Below are positions 45,499 through 55,037 of a stretch of 64,000 nucleotides of DNA, in pieces. Each line of letters begins with the position of its first letter. Position 1 is the first letter of the stretch. The notes under the pieces are model-generated. The model saw only the letters and a program-made list of their open reading frames with translations. It did not search any database and was not told the origin of the DNA. Both the position numbers and the translations under genes were made by a program. This DNA comes from Thermodesulfobium acidiphilum (GTDB taxonomy: Bacteria; Thermodesulfobiota; Thermodesulfobiia; Thermodesulfobiales; Thermodesulfobiaceae): positions 62,001 to 126,000 of the forward strand of contig NZ_CP020921.1 in NCBI RefSeq assembly GCF_003057965.1, read 5' to 3'.

Positions 45499-45597
45499 TT
45501 GGTTTTTGTAGATTTTTGTTAAATTTAAAATAATATAGTTTAATATAATATTATTATCACTAATAATTTTGAAAACTAAAAAATAGGGAGTGTAGAT

Positions 45598-46167
45598 ATG
45601 GCTGAAATTTCAATGAATGACTTAAAAAATTCTACAAACATTTTAATTGACGGAGCTGTGTATCAGGTTGTTTACTTTCAACATGCTAGAAAAGCACAAG
45701 GTGCTGCATATGTCAGAACAAAGCTAAAGAATCTAAAGACTGGAGCTGTCCTTGAAAAGACCTTTAGATCTGAAGACAAGATAATAGAAGCAGATGTCGA
45801 GAGAAGACCATTTCAATTTCTTTACAAGTCGGGTGATACGTACCACTTTATGGATTTAAATAATTATGAGCAGTGGGAGTTGAACAAAGACATTTTGGGA
45901 GATGCTGTAAACTATCTTAAAGAAGAGCAAAGCGTTGACGCAATAGTTTATAATGGCATGCTTTTAAATATTGAACTTCCGACTACTGTTGATCTGGAAG
46001 TGGTTGAGACCGAGCCGGGAGTAAGAGGCGATACCGCACAAGGTGGTTCAAAGCCTGCTACCCTTGAGACTGGAGCAGTGATAAGTGTGCCTTTGTTTAT
46101 TAACGTGGGAGATGTGGTAAGAGTGGATACCCGAACAAATCTTTATATTGAAAGGGTAAAATCATGA
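45598..46167 (+). CDS. efp: Translation elongation factor P, with an atypical tip loop
   Basis: The 189-residue product has the three beta-barrel domains of [23 protein letters not shown] (from residue 38) and the C-terminal [19 protein letters not shown] block (residues 143-161) are diagnostic. EF-P relieves ribosome stalling at polyproline. In most EF-Ps the domain I loop reads PG-K/R-G, with a lysine or arginine at position 34 that may be modified. Here the loop reads HARKAQGAA and position 34 is Gln. AGGGAGTG precedes ATG. The stop overlaps the accB start by 4 bp. Confidence 0.95.
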   Translation: MAEISMNDLKNSTNILIDGAVYQVVYFQHARKAQGAAYVRTKLKNLKTGAVLEKTFRSEDKIIEADVERRPFQFLYKSGDTYHFMDLNNYEQWELNKDILGDAVNYLKEEQSVDAIVYNGMLLNIELPTTVDLEVVETEPGVRGDTAQGGSKPATLETGAVISVPLFINVGDVVRVDTRTNLYIERVKS

Positions 46168-46619
46168 TTAACTTTGATCTTGAGGAAATAAAAGAGCTAA
46201 TAAAGGCTATGCAGGAAAACTCGATTACTGAGCTTTGTTTAGAATCCGAAGGCATAAAATTAAATCTTAAAAGAGAAGGCAGTCATAAAGTCGTAGCTGA
46301 TACTGGCGCTCCTAATTTCTCTACTTCTGATGAAATCAAAAAAGATAGCCTGGAGCAAAATTCTAAATCTCGATCAGATGGAGTTTTTATAAAATCTCCG
46401 ATGGTTGGCACATTTTATAGATCCCCTTCACCTAACTCCCCCCCTTTTGTAGAGGTTGGAGACTACGTAAAAAAAGGTCAGGTTGTATGTATTATTGAGG
46501 CAATGAAACTTATGAACGAAATAGAATCTGAAGTAGAGGGAGTTATAAAGGAAATACTCGTAGAAAATGCTATGCCTGTTGAATTTGGCCAGCCTTTGAT
46601 GGTTGTTGAACCGCAATAA
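46164..46619 (+). CDS. accB: Biotin carboxyl carrier protein of acetyl-CoA carboxylase
   Basis: The 151-residue product has an N-terminal helix, a Ser/Lys-rich linker and a C-terminal biotinyl domain (from about residue 73), with the biotinylated Lys in [10 protein letters not shown]. It carries CO2 between biotin carboxylase and carboxyltransferase in fatty acid synthesis. ATG overlaps the efp stop (ATGA-type). Typical length. accC follows after a 96-bp stretch containing a short leader frame. Confidence 0.95.
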   Translation: MINFDLEEIKELIKAMQENSITELCLESEGIKLNLKREGSHKVVADTGAPNFSTSDEIKKDSLEQNSKSRSDGVFIKSPMVGTFYRSPSPNSPPFVEVGDYVKKGQVVCIIEAMKLMNEIESEVEGVIKEILVENAMPVEFGQPLMVVEPQ

Positions 46620-46659
46620 AATTATTTAATTCTTTATTTGATATTTTAGAGGTGAATCA

Positions 46660-46719
46660 ATGTTTGAACTAAGGTTGCTATTTGTAAAATTTACTTATTT
46701 TAATTATTTTGCTTTATGA
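46660..46719 (+). CDS. 19-codon leader peptide coupled to accC
   Basis: ATG at 46660 follows a strong GAGGTGAATCA site and opens a frame reading MFELRLLFVKFTYFNYFAL. Its TGA overlaps the accC ATG as ATGA. accC itself has no ribosome site just upstream (TTTTGCTTT), so ribosomes probably reach it by finishing this peptide. The peptide is rich in Phe, Leu and Tyr. It could be a simple coupling device or an attenuation sensor; no hairpin-terminator pair was seen. Confidence 0.6.
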   Translation: MFELRLLFVKFTYFNYFAL

Positions 46720-48059
46720 AAAGAATACTGATCGCGAACAGGGGAGAAATTGCCCTAAGAATTATTAGAGCTTTGAGGGAATACGGGTACTTTTCTGTCT
46801 TAGCTTATTCTGAGGTTGATAAAGAAAGCCTTGCAGTAAAACTGGCAGACGCAAGCATATGCATAGGGCCTGCAAGTGCAAAGGGAAGTTACTTAAATAT
46901 ACCGGCTATAGTCTCTGCGGTTGAGGTTACTGGCTGCGATGCTGTGCATCCAGGCTATGGGTTTCTTGCTGAATCTCCTCAATTTGCAAGGGTTTGTAGG
47001 GATGCTGGGATTACCTTTATAGGACCATCTCCTGAGGCTATGGAAAAGGTTGGAGATAAGTCTGTTGCAAGATCTGTGGCTATGAGTGCTGGAGTTCCAG
47101 TAGTTCCTGGTTCAACTGGATTTGTTTCCTCAAAAGAAGATCTATTTAGACTTGCAAAAGAGATAGGATTCCCGCTAATATTAAAAGCTGCGGCAGGAGG
47201 TGGTGGAAAAGGTATGAGAATAGTCCAGAGTTTTAAAGAACTGGAAGATTCCTTTGAAACTGCCTCAAATGAAGCCAAAACAGCATTTGGAAACAGTAAT
47301 TTATATCTTGAAAAGTATGTTTCAGAGCCAAGACATATAGAGATTCAATTTGTAAGGGACAAATTTGGCAACTGTGTCTCTCTTTTTGAAAGGGAGTGTT
47401 CAATCCAGAGAAAACACCAAAAGCTTCTTGAAGAGAGTCCCTCATGTATTATCAGCCCAAAATTGAGAAAAGATTTAAGTGAGGCTGCTCTTGCTATTGC
47501 CAACCAGGTAGGCTATGTGGGAGTGGGTACAGCAGAATTTTTGGTTACTCCTGAAGAGATGTTTTATTTTATTGAAATTAATGCAAGGATACAAGTTGAA
47601 CACCCTTTAACAGAGATGGTAACTGGCATCGATCTGGTAGAATTACAGCTCTTGATTGCTGAAGATAGACCAATTCCATTTTCTCAGGCCGACGTAAAGA
47701 TTATCGGACATGCTATAGAGTGTAGAATTAATGCAGAGGATCCTCGTAATAACTTTTGTCCATCTCCGGGGAAGGTTACTCAATTTATTCCTCCAGGTGG
47801 CCCTGGCATAAGGTGCGATACGCATCTTTATTCGGGATTTGAGATCGTTCCTTACTATGATTCGCTCATCGCAAAGGTTATCGCATACGCTCCTACCAGA
47901 GAGAAGGCCATAAACAGGATGGAAAGGGCGTTATATGAGATGACAATAGAGGGAATTTCAACTACCATAGACTTTCACAAAGAAGTCTTGAAGAATGCCT
48001 TTTTTATAAAGGGAGATTATTATACGAATTTCGTTCAAAGAAGAATGGGCATAAAGTGA
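46716..48059 (+). CDS. accC: Biotin carboxylase subunit of acetyl-CoA carboxylase
   Basis: The 447-residue ATP-grasp enzyme begins KRILIANRGEIALRIIRALR and has GDAVHPGYGFLAE near residue 70. The ATP loop KAAAGGGGKGMRIV is near 158, and the active-site block ENARIQVEHPLTEMVTG (as INARIQVEHPLTEM) is near 287. It carboxylates biotin on AccB using ATP and bicarbonate. Length matches the family. Start ATG is reached through the leader frame at 46660. Overlaps nusB by 4 bp. Confidence 0.96.
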   Translation: MKRILIANRGEIALRIIRALREYGYFSVLAYSEVDKESLAVKLADASICIGPASAKGSYLNIPAIVSAVEVTGCDAVHPGYGFLAESPQFARVCRDAGITFIGPSPEAMEKVGDKSVARSVAMSAGVPVVPGSTGFVSSKEDLFRLAKEIGFPLILKAAAGGGGKGMRIVQSFKELEDSFETASNEAKTAFGNSNLYLEKYVSEPRHIEIQFVRDKFGNCVSLFERECSIQRKHQKLLEESPSCIISPKLRKDLSEAALAIANQVGYVGVGTAEFLVTPEEMFYFIEINARIQVEHPLTEMVTGIDLVELQLLIAEDRPIPFSQADVKIIGHAIECRINAEDPRNNFCPSPGKVTQFIPPGGPGIRCDTHLYSGFEIVPYYDSLIAKVIAYAPTREKAINRMERALYEMTIEGISTTIDFHKEVLKNAFFIKGDYYTNFVQRRMGIK

Positions 48060-48460
48060 AAAAATCCTTAAGATATTTAAGAGAGATAGTTTTAAAGATT
48101 TTATATGAACTTGAGATAAACAGTCAAAGTACGATTGGCTCTCTTATGCAAAGGTATGGCGAACACATTCAACAAGAAGACTTTGAGTTTATAAGGATAA
48201 GAGCTGAGGGAATAATTGAAAATAAAGAAGCTATTGATAAATTATTAGACGAATTGTCTGTTGATTGGCCAACGGAAAGGATGGTTGTAACCGACAGACT
48301 TATTATGGAAATTGCAGTTTTTGAAATAAATTTTTTAAAATTATCTCCTTCGATTGCGATTAATGAAGCTGTAGAACTCTCAAAACTTTATGGAACTGAG
48401 AAATCATATAAGTTTGTAAACGCTATACTATCTAAAGTAGCAAGCATTAGCAAGCCTTAG
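48056..48460 (+). CDS. nusB: Transcription antitermination factor NusB
   Basis: The 134-residue helical protein has the NusB fold features: LREIVLKILYELEIN near residue 7, WPTERMVVTDRLIMEIAVFE near 77-96 and SIAINEAVELSKLYGTEKSY then KFVNAIL at the C-terminus (near 104-130). NusB with NusE binds boxA RNA for rRNA antitermination. GTG start overlaps the accC stop (GTGA). The conserved position after accC is seen in several thermophiles. Confidence 0.93.
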   Translation: MKKSLRYLREIVLKILYELEINSQSTIGSLMQRYGEHIQQEDFEFIRIRAEGIIENKEAIDKLLDELSVDWPTERMVVTDRLIMEIAVFEINFLKLSPSIAINEAVELSKLYGTEKSYKFVNAILSKVASISKP

Positions 48461-48520
48461 AATTTTAGTTTAGCCTATATTTAATTTTTTGTGATTTACA
48501 ATAATTATGAGGAGGACCTT

Positions 48521-49282
48521 ATGCTCTCAAAGAGAATTATACCCTGTCTTGACGTGAAGGGTGGGAGAGTTGTAAAAGGGATAAGTTTTATAAATCTAAG
48601 AGATGCTGGCGATCCCGTACTTCTTGCAAGAACTTATGATAGAGAAGGGGCCGATGAGCTGGTTTTTTTAGACATTACAGCTTCAAAAGAAAAAAGGGAC
48701 ATAATGTTAAAAGTTGTCCAGGACGTAGCAAAGGAAGTCTTTATTCCCTTTACCGTTGGCGGTGGCATAAAGTCTCTTAAAGATATGGAAGAACTTCTTA
48801 TGGCTGGTGCCGATAAAGTCTCGATAAATACTTCAGCTGTTTTTGATCCTGAGCTCATAACAAAAGGCGCTACTACGTTTGGAAGGCAGTTCATGGTGGT
48901 GGCTATAGATGCAAAAAGGGACAACAACTCGTTTAGAGTTTTTACGCACGGTGGTTCAAGGCCTACAGATCTTGATGCTGTTGAATGGGCAAAAGAAGTG
49001 GAAGATAGAGGCGCGGGGGAAATATTGCTAACCAGTATGGATCAGGATGGAAGAAAAACTGGTTATGATATTGAACTTACAAAAAGGATATCTGAAGCTG
49101 TAAATATTCCTGTTATAGCTTCTGGCGGAGCGGGCACAATTGAACACGTAATAGACGTTTTCAAAAAAACCAGGGCTTCGGCAGCGCTTCTTGCCAGTGT
49201 TCTGCATTTTGGTGAGATTAGAATTAAAGATATAAAGATAGCTATGCAAAAAGAAAAAATACCGGTAAGGTTAGACTGGTAA
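48521..49282 (+). CDS. hisF: Imidazole glycerol phosphate synthase subunit HisF
   Basis: The 253-residue TIM barrel starts [20 protein letters not shown], the standard HisF opening, with the first catalytic Asp in CLDVKGG. It includes [19 protein letters not shown] and the second Asp in [15 protein letters not shown] near residue 130-ish, then VIASGGAG. It forms IGP and AICAR from PRFAR and ammonia with HisH. ATG 48521 is chosen over a longer in-frame ATG at 48491 because GGAGGACC lies just upstream and family proteins start here. HisH is not in the window. Confidence 0.95.
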   Translation: MLSKRIIPCLDVKGGRVVKGISFINLRDAGDPVLLARTYDREGADELVFLDITASKEKRDIMLKVVQDVAKEVFIPFTVGGGIKSLKDMEELLMAGADKVSINTSAVFDPELITKGATTFGRQFMVVAIDAKRDNNSFRVFTHGGSRPTDLDAVEWAKEVEDRGAGEILLTSMDQDGRKTGYDIELTKRISEAVNIPVIASGGAGTIEHVIDVFKKTRASAALLASVLHFGEIRIKDIKIAMQKEKIPVRLDW

Positions 49283-49293
49283 GGGAGGCATTT

Positions 49294-50586
49294 ATGGAAC
49301 TTAATAGATATGCTCAGAGAGAGATGAAGGCTATATTCTCTGAAGAAAATAAGATTAACCTGTGGCTAGATATTGAAATGGCGGTTTTAAAGGCATGGGA
49401 AACAGAAGGAGTTATTCCTGAAGGTACGTACAAAGCCATTCGCTCAAATGCAAAAGTGGATATTAAAAGAATAAAAGAGATAGAAAGCGTTGTTCATCAC
49501 GAAATTATTGCATTCCTCACCGTCCTTGCAGAAAATGTTGGTGAAAAAAGTAGATTTATTCATCTTGGGCTTACATCTTCTGATATTCTTGACACTGCAA
49601 CTAGCTTGCAGATAAAAGAGGCAAACAACCTTATCTATCAAGAGTTAGAGAAACTGGAATCTGTTTTGAAAGATCTGGTTATAAAGACCAAAGATATTTT
49701 ATGTGTGGGCAGAACTCATGGAGTTCACGCTGAACCCATTACCTTTGGATTCAAACTTGCCGGTTATTTACTTGAACTGAAAAGAAATAAAGAAAGGCTT
49801 CAAAATGTTTCAAAAGAGGCCGCAGTGGGGAAGATTTCTGGTGCAGTAGGAACTTATGCTCACCTTAACCCAAATATAGAGCGACTAACCCTTGAACAAC
49901 TTGGACTCAGACCCCTGGAAGTATCCACTCAGATAATACCAAGGGATATATTCGCAAACGTATTTTCTGCATGGGCATTGATTGGAGCATTTATAGAAAG
50001 ACTTGCCCTTGAAATCAGACATTTGCAGAAAACTGAAGTATTAGAGATGGAAGAGCCTTTTTATGAAGGCCAAAAGGGTTCTTCTGCTATGCCTCACAAG
50101 AGAAATCCAATACTTTGTGAGAGACTTGACGGGATGTCAAGAATACTTAGAGGCAACCTTATAGTATCTCTTGAAAATACTGCACTCTGGCATGAGAGAG
50201 ATATATCTCACTCCTCTGTGGAAAGGATGATCATACCAGAAAGCGCTATATTGACTCATTATATGATTAAGACTATGATTAAAATTCTAACTGATTGTAA
50301 AATATATCCAGACAATATGATGGAAAACCTTAACTTTAGAGGCAAGCTTATATGTTCTCAAAGGCTCCTTCTCGAACTTGTAAGAAAGAATATGTTAAGA
50401 GAACAGGCATACAAAATAGTTCAGGCGCTTGCAATGAAGGCGTTTAACGAAAAGATGAATTTTGAACAAATAGTTAGAAGCGATCCAGAAATAAAATCAT
50501 ATTTAAGCGAAGAAGAACTAAATGGTGTATTCGATTACAAATATTTTGTCCGTTATGTAGACGAAATAGTTTCAAGAGTAATATAA
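49294..50586 (+). CDS. purB: Adenylosuccinate lyase
   Basis: The 430-residue product has the fumarase/aspartase superfamily regions: VHHEIIAFLTVLAENVGEKS near residue 68, VGRTHGVHAEPITFG near 140 with the catalytic His, and the signature GSSAMPHKRNPILCE near 264-278. It cleaves SAICAR and adenylosuccinate in purine synthesis. Ends 25 bp before purC, the enzyme that makes SAICAR. GGGAGGC precedes ATG. Confidence 0.96.
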   Translation: MELNRYAQREMKAIFSEENKINLWLDIEMAVLKAWETEGVIPEGTYKAIRSNAKVDIKRIKEIESVVHHEIIAFLTVLAENVGEKSRFIHLGLTSSDILDTATSLQIKEANNLIYQELEKLESVLKDLVIKTKDILCVGRTHGVHAEPITFGFKLAGYLLELKRNKERLQNVSKEAAVGKISGAVGTYAHLNPNIERLTLEQLGLRPLEVSTQIIPRDIFANVFSAWALIGAFIERLALEIRHLQKTEVLEMEEPFYEGQKGSSAMPHKRNPILCERLDGMSRILRGNLIVSLENTALWHERDISHSSVERMIIPESAILTHYMIKTMIKILTDCKIYPDNMMENLNFRGKLICSQRLLLELVRKNMLREQAYKIVQALAMKAFNEKMNFEQIVRSDPEIKSYLSEEELNGVFDYKYFVRYVDEIVSRVI

Positions 50587-50611
50587 CTAAACTCTTAAGG
50601 GAGATGATTTT

Positions 50612-51307
50612 GTGGAACTTTTGTATGAAGGAAAGGGAAAGCAAGTATTTTTGACAGAAGACCCTGATCTGGTTGTTTTTCGATTCAAGGATGAAGCGAC
50701 GGCATTTGATGGAGTGAAAAAAGAATCCTTTGGCGGCAAAGGAGAGATATGTGCAACTATTACAGAAATTCTAATGAATCTTCTTGAAAAGGGTGGCGTA
50801 AAGACACACTTTGTAAAGAGAATCTCCCAAAATGAAATGTTGGTCAAAAGGTGCACAATGCTGCCTATAGAAGTAGTAGTACGTAACTATTCTGCCGGTT
50901 CGATTGCAAAGAATCTTGGACTTAAGGAAGGCATAAAATTTCCGTTCCCTATTAAAGACCTTTTTTACAAAAGTGATGAGCTTCACGATCCTATGCTAAA
51001 CGACGATAGAGCAGTTGCGCTTGGATTCTTAACCTTTGATGATCTTGACGTGCTGTACAAGAATGCACTCAAGGTGAATGAAATTCTTTCTAACTTTCTT
51101 TTAGAAAAAGGAATTATACTTGCCGACTTCAAGCTTGAGTTCGGAAAGTTTAAGGATTCAATATTATTGGCTGACGAGATTACTCCTGATTCGATGAGAC
51201 TATGGGATAAGGATACTCTTGAGCCTTTTGACAAAGATAGGTTCAGATTTGATTTAGGTGATTTGCTTGCTGGCTATAGGCTATTTTTAGAAAAGATAAC
51301 CAGCTAA
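50612..51307 (+). CDS. purC: SAICAR synthetase (PurC)
   Basis: The 231-residue product has ELLYEGKGKQVFLT at the start, IEVVVRNYSAGSIAKNLGL near residue 87-105, and LADFKLEFGKFKDSILLADE then ITPDSMRLWD near 170-199, the diagnostic SAICAR synthetase block. It joins CAIR and aspartate with ATP. The start is GTG with AAGGGAG upstream. Length matches the short bacterial form. Confidence 0.96.
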   Translation: MELLYEGKGKQVFLTEDPDLVVFRFKDEATAFDGVKKESFGGKGEICATITEILMNLLEKGGVKTHFVKRISQNEMLVKRCTMLPIEVVVRNYSAGSIAKNLGLKEGIKFPFPIKDLFYKSDELHDPMLNDDRAVALGFLTFDDLDVLYKNALKVNEILSNFLLEKGIILADFKLEFGKFKDSILLADEITPDSMRLWDKDTLEPFDKDRFRFDLGDLLAGYRLFLEKITS

Positions 51308-51329
51308 GTTTTAAAAATAGTTTAAGGCT

Positions 51330-52160
51330 ATGACGATAAAAAGAGCCTCTTCTTTAGGTTTTTGTTATGGGGTCAGGCTTGCTCACCAGAAGGTTCTGGA
51401 TGCGCTAAAGAAATATCAAAGAGTTAATACGCTTGGGCCACTAATACACAACGAGCGTGAAGTGGATAGACTTTCCCAATTGGGCGTTACTATAATAAAC
51501 TCCCTTGATGAGGTTAACGCTCCTGTGGTAGTATTAAGAACTCATGGAGTAAGACGAGACACTCTTGAGAGAGCCAGGAAACTGGGTATAGAAGTAATAG
51601 ACGCAACGTGTCCTCATGTGGCAAAGGCACAAAGTATTGCACATAAGTTCTATAATGAAGGGTATCGCGTAGTAATTTTAGGAGAAATTGAGCATCCTGA
51701 AGTGCAGTCGATTTTAAGCTATGCGCCGGATGCAACTGTAGTAAACGAAAATCTCGAAAAGTTTAGCTTTGACAAAAGAGTTGTGGAGAGGGTGGGATTA
51801 CTCTCCCAGACAACACAGCCAATTGAGAAGTTAAAGTTAATTGCATCAAGGATGGTGGAACTATCCCAGGAACTAGTGGTAGCGAATACAGTTTGTTTTG
51901 CTACCAGAAAAAGGCAGGAGGCGGCAAAGGAGTTAGCAGGTGAAGTCGAGGCTATGATCGTAATAGGTGGAAAAGCCAGTTCAAATACAAAAAAGTTGTT
52001 TTTAGCTCTGAGTTCATATAATATTGACGTATATCAGGTTGAGGGTGTTGCCGATCTGCCCGAAAGCGTGTCAAGATATAAGAGAATTGGAATTACTGCA
52101 GGGGCATCTACGCCTGAGTGGATTATTGAAGAGGTAGAAAGTAGGTTAAAGAGTTTATGA
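51330..52160 (+). CDS. ispH: 4-hydroxy-3-methylbut-2-enyl diphosphate reductase
   Basis: The 276-residue product has the IspH fold with three cluster cysteines: SLGFCYGVRLAH (Cys12), VIDATCPHVAK (near 94) and VANTVCFATRKRQ (near 190), plus LGPLIHNEREVDRL and GGKASSNTKKL. It makes IPP and DMAPP in the non-mevalonate isoprenoid pathway with a [4Fe-4S] cluster. Normal length. Its stop overlaps the der start (ATGA). Confidence 0.96.
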   Translation: MTIKRASSLGFCYGVRLAHQKVLDALKKYQRVNTLGPLIHNEREVDRLSQLGVTIINSLDEVNAPVVVLRTHGVRRDTLERARKLGIEVIDATCPHVAKAQSIAHKFYNEGYRVVILGEIEHPEVQSILSYAPDATVVNENLEKFSFDKRVVERVGLLSQTTQPIEKLKLIASRMVELSQELVVANTVCFATRKRQEAAKELAGEVEAMIVIGGKASSNTKKLFLALSSYNIDVYQVEGVADLPESVSRYKRIGITAGASTPEWIIEEVESRLKSL

Positions 52161-53434
52161 AAAGACTTCCTGTTGTAGTTCTAGCGGGTAGGGCAAATGT
52201 AGGGAAGTCTACGCTTTTTAATAGATTGCTCAAACAAAGCTATTCAATGGTTTCATCTGTACCCGGAACTACGAGAGACTTTCATGAAGGCATTTTTAGA
52301 TATACCGATTCAACAGCTATAACTTTAGTGGATTTGCCAGGCGTTCTCGAAGGAGATTATTTTTCTGAACTTGCTTTCGAAAAGTCTAAAAAAATTATCG
52401 AAAAGTCTGATCTGATTGTTCAGATAGTAGAAGCAAAGGGCCTTACCAACGTGGACGAAGAGATAACTTTATATTTGAGAAAATTTAATAAACCCATGAT
52501 TCTTGCAATAAATAAATGCGAAGGGAAAGTTGATTTATCGGATTTTTATTTACTTGGGATTGAAGATATGGTAGAGATAAGTGCCTATCACGGCCTGAAT
52601 ATATATCAGCTTGAAGACTTAATATTTAGCAAATTAACAGGACAAAAATTCGAAGAGTCCAGCCCTATTGTATTTGGTATATTTGGTGCTCCGAACGTAG
52701 GAAAATCATCTCTTGCCAATGCAATTCTTGAGGAGGAGAGATTTATAGTTTCAAACTTTGCAGGCACAACAAGAGAAGTAGTAGCAAAACCATTTAGAAG
52801 ACTTGGTAAAAGCTGGCTTTTATTGGATAGCGCAGGCATAAAGAGAAGAAAGTCTTATGACAAAGAGCTCGATGGATTGAGCGTTTCAAGAAGTATATCT
52901 GCTATGAAGGCTCCTATGGGAATTCTTGTTATAGATGCAAGTCGTCTGGTTACTCATCAAGACAAAAGGATTGCCAGTTTGATGATCGAAAGAACTGGCG
53001 CTTCAATAATCTTTCTAAACAAAAAAGATCTTATTCCTCACTCTTCTCTTGGAGTCGTATATAATAACGTAAAAAGCGATCTAAAGTTTATGGACTCTCC
53101 TCTATTATTTGGGTCTGCTTTAACAGGAGAAAGCGTTCACCTTGTATTAGAAAATCTTAAAGATCTCTGGGAAAGGGCCATGACCTCTTATAGCAAAAAG
53201 GATATTTTAGAGGCAATACGGGAAGCAGTCTTAAGGAGGCCTATAACATTAGAGAACAAAACACTTGTAATAAGAAATGTTAGGTTTGAGTCAAAGTTTC
53301 CCCTGGAAATTCATATCAAATCAAACGTTCGTTCAGATCTTGTTCCAAAGTCATATTTAAGATATTTAACAAATACAGTAAAAAAAGAGCTTGGTATGAG
53401 AGGTATAAATTTGAGAATGGAATTCAAAGATTAA
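52157..53434 (+). CDS. der: Ribosome assembly GTPase Der (EngA)
   Basis: The 425-residue product has two GTPase domains: VVLAGRANVGKSTLFNRLLK (residues 6-25) with DLPG and NKCE, and GIFGAPNVGKSSLANAIL (near 175-192) with DSAGIKRR and NKKD. A C-terminal KH-like domain follows. Der is needed for 50S assembly. Family members usually have about 435-490 residues; this is a compact version. Confidence 0.95.
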   Translation: MKRLPVVVLAGRANVGKSTLFNRLLKQSYSMVSSVPGTTRDFHEGIFRYTDSTAITLVDLPGVLEGDYFSELAFEKSKKIIEKSDLIVQIVEAKGLTNVDEEITLYLRKFNKPMILAINKCEGKVDLSDFYLLGIEDMVEISAYHGLNIYQLEDLIFSKLTGQKFEESSPIVFGIFGAPNVGKSSLANAILEEERFIVSNFAGTTREVVAKPFRRLGKSWLLLDSAGIKRRKSYDKELDGLSVSRSISAMKAPMGILVIDASRLVTHQDKRIASLMIERTGASIIFLNKKDLIPHSSLGVVYNNVKSDLKFMDSPLLFGSALTGESVHLVLENLKDLWERAMTSYSKKDILEAIREAVLRRPITLENKTLVIRNVRFESKFPLEIHIKSNVRSDLVPKSYLRYLTNTVKKELGMRGINLRMEFKD

Positions 53435-53436
53435 AT

Positions 53437-54036
53437 ATGAGTCTTCAGAATTTTTTCCCCTATTTATTTTTTTTGATTATATCCTATATAATAGGAAGTC
53501 TGCCTTTTTCGCATTGGATAGCGCTTTCAAAGGGATGCGATCTTAGAAAAGTTGGAAGCGGCAATGTAGGCGCTACCAACGTATACAGGGTGCTTGGTTT
53601 AAGATATGCTATTTTTGCAGGACTTCTTGATGCTATGAAGGGATTTTTTCCGGTTTTCTTTGCAAGATTTGTTTTTTTCTCAAATTCTGAGATATTCGCT
53701 ATTTTAGTTGGATTTGCTGCAATGTTTGGGCATATAAGTTCACCCTTTATGAACTTTAAGGGAGGCAAAGGTGTAGCTACTGGTGCAGGGGCCTTTCTGG
53801 GCATTGATCCGGGAGCTTTAACTGTTGGTTTCATCGTATGGTTTATAACCTTAAAGAGAACAAAAATAATGTCTCTTGCATCTATATTTGGTGCAACAAG
53901 TGTGTTAATATATGAGATATTGATAGGCTTTATATATCTGAAAGTCGTGTCTTTGATTGCCTTTTTGGTAATACTATATAGACACAGGGATAACATCAAA
54001 AGATTACTAAGAGGTGAGGAGTTAAGGCTGAAGTGA
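53437..54036 (+). CDS. plsY: Acyl-phosphate glycerol-3-phosphate acyltransferase
   Basis: The 199-residue membrane protein has PlsY blocks SYIIGSLPFSHWIALSKG, DLRKVGSGNVGATNVYRVLG and KGGKGVATGAGAFLGIDPGA near residues 107-126, then RHRDNIKRLLRGEE at the end. It adds an acyl group from acyl-phosphate to glycerol-3-phosphate, the first step of phospholipid synthesis. Adjacent gpsA makes the glycerol-3-phosphate, a natural pairing. Starts 2 bp after der, overlaps gpsA by 4 bp. Confidence 0.95.
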   Translation: MSLQNFFPYLFFLIISYIIGSLPFSHWIALSKGCDLRKVGSGNVGATNVYRVLGLRYAIFAGLLDAMKGFFPVFFARFVFFSNSEIFAILVGFAAMFGHISSPFMNFKGGKGVATGAGAFLGIDPGALTVGFIVWFITLKRTKIMSLASIFGATSVLIYEILIGFIYLKVVSLIAFLVILYRHRDNIKRLLRGEELRLK

Positions 54037-55016
54037 TAGGTGTTATAGGTGCGGGAACGTGGGGAACTTCCTTTTCTACGGTAATTGCAAATAGAAGTGA
54101 CGTGATGTTGTTCGCAAGAGACGAAGAGGTTGTCAATAGTATAAACTCTCTTCATGAAAACTTAAAGTATCTAAAGGGTATTAAGCTACCCCTAAACGTT
54201 TTTGCAACTAGTGATAGAAAATTAATTTCTAAAATCGAAGATGTGGTCTTTTCTGTTCCTGTTCAATCTATAAGACAGGTAATAGATGACTTCAGGCCAT
54301 TTTTTAAAGAGTCTGTTAGAATTTTAAATCTTGGCAAGGGTATAGAAATAAGTACGTTAAAAAGGGTTTCTGAAATATTTAAGGAGCTCTTGCCTACCTC
54401 AAGGTATTCGGTCCTTTCAGGCCCGAATTTTGCTAGAGAAGTGGCTCTAAAGGAATTTTGTGCGACTGTTGTAGCATCAGAGCATGAAGATGAAAGCGAA
54501 TATTGGCAAAAACTATTGATCTATCCATACTTTAGAGTGTATACTACAGATGATGTGGTGGGAGTTGAGATTTCGGGAGGATTGAAAAACGTGATTGCTA
54601 TAGCTGCAGGAGTTGTTAAAGGTTTAAAATACGGCGATAATTCAAAAGCTGCTCTCATAACCAGGGGGTTAGCTGAGATTACAAGACTTGGTTTGAAACT
54701 GGGGGCAAGACAGGAGACTTTTTTTGGACTCTCTGGAGTTGGCGATCTCTTGTTAAGTTGCACCTCTTTTCAAAGTAGGAATTTTAGAGCTGGTGTGCTT
54801 CTTGCTGAGGGCTACTCTTTGGATGATATAAAGAAAAGGCTGGGCAGCATTATAGAGGGCATTTATACGTCTGAAGCAGCTTTTAAGTTATCTAAAAAAT
54901 TAGGAGTTGATATGCCAATTGCTCAACAAGTTTTTGCAATTATAAATAAAGAAGCTTCTATAAAAGATGCAATTGATTTACTCACTTCTCGAAAGCCACT
55001 AAAAGAATTCTACTAA
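54033..55016 (+). CDS. gpsA: Glycerol-3-phosphate dehydrogenase [NAD(P)+]
   Basis: The 327-residue product starts with the Rossmann motif VIGVIGAGTWGTSFSTVIAN and has SVLSGPNFAREVALKEFCAT near residue 129, EISGGLKNVIAIAAGVVKGL near 178-197 with the catalytic Lys, and GLSGVGDLLLSCTSFQSRNF then RAGVLL near 231. It reduces dihydroxyacetone phosphate to glycerol-3-phosphate for lipid synthesis. GTG start overlaps the plsY stop, GAGGAG upstream. Confidence 0.96.
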   Translation: MIGVIGAGTWGTSFSTVIANRSDVMLFARDEEVVNSINSLHENLKYLKGIKLPLNVFATSDRKLISKIEDVVFSVPVQSIRQVIDDFRPFFKESVRILNLGKGIEISTLKRVSEIFKELLPTSRYSVLSGPNFAREVALKEFCATVVASEHEDESEYWQKLLIYPYFRVYTTDDVVGVEISGGLKNVIAIAAGVVKGLKYGDNSKAALITRGLAEITRLGLKLGARQETFFGLSGVGDLLLSCTSFQSRNFRAGVLLAEGYSLDDIKKRLGSIIEGIYTSEAAFKLSKKLGVDMPIAQQVFAIINKEASIKDAIDLLTSRKPLKEFY

Positions 55017-55037
55017 ATTTGAAAGGAGGTGAATTTT

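Noticed and set aside
49294-51307. purB-purC as a fragment of a missing full pur operon
   Set aside because: Only two purine genes are here but both are complete and embedded in a housekeeping run, so there is no sign of a break.
53484-54155. 223-codon minus-strand frame over plsY and gpsA
   Set aside because: Antisense shadow of two well-conserved genes, low-complexity product, no ribosome site.
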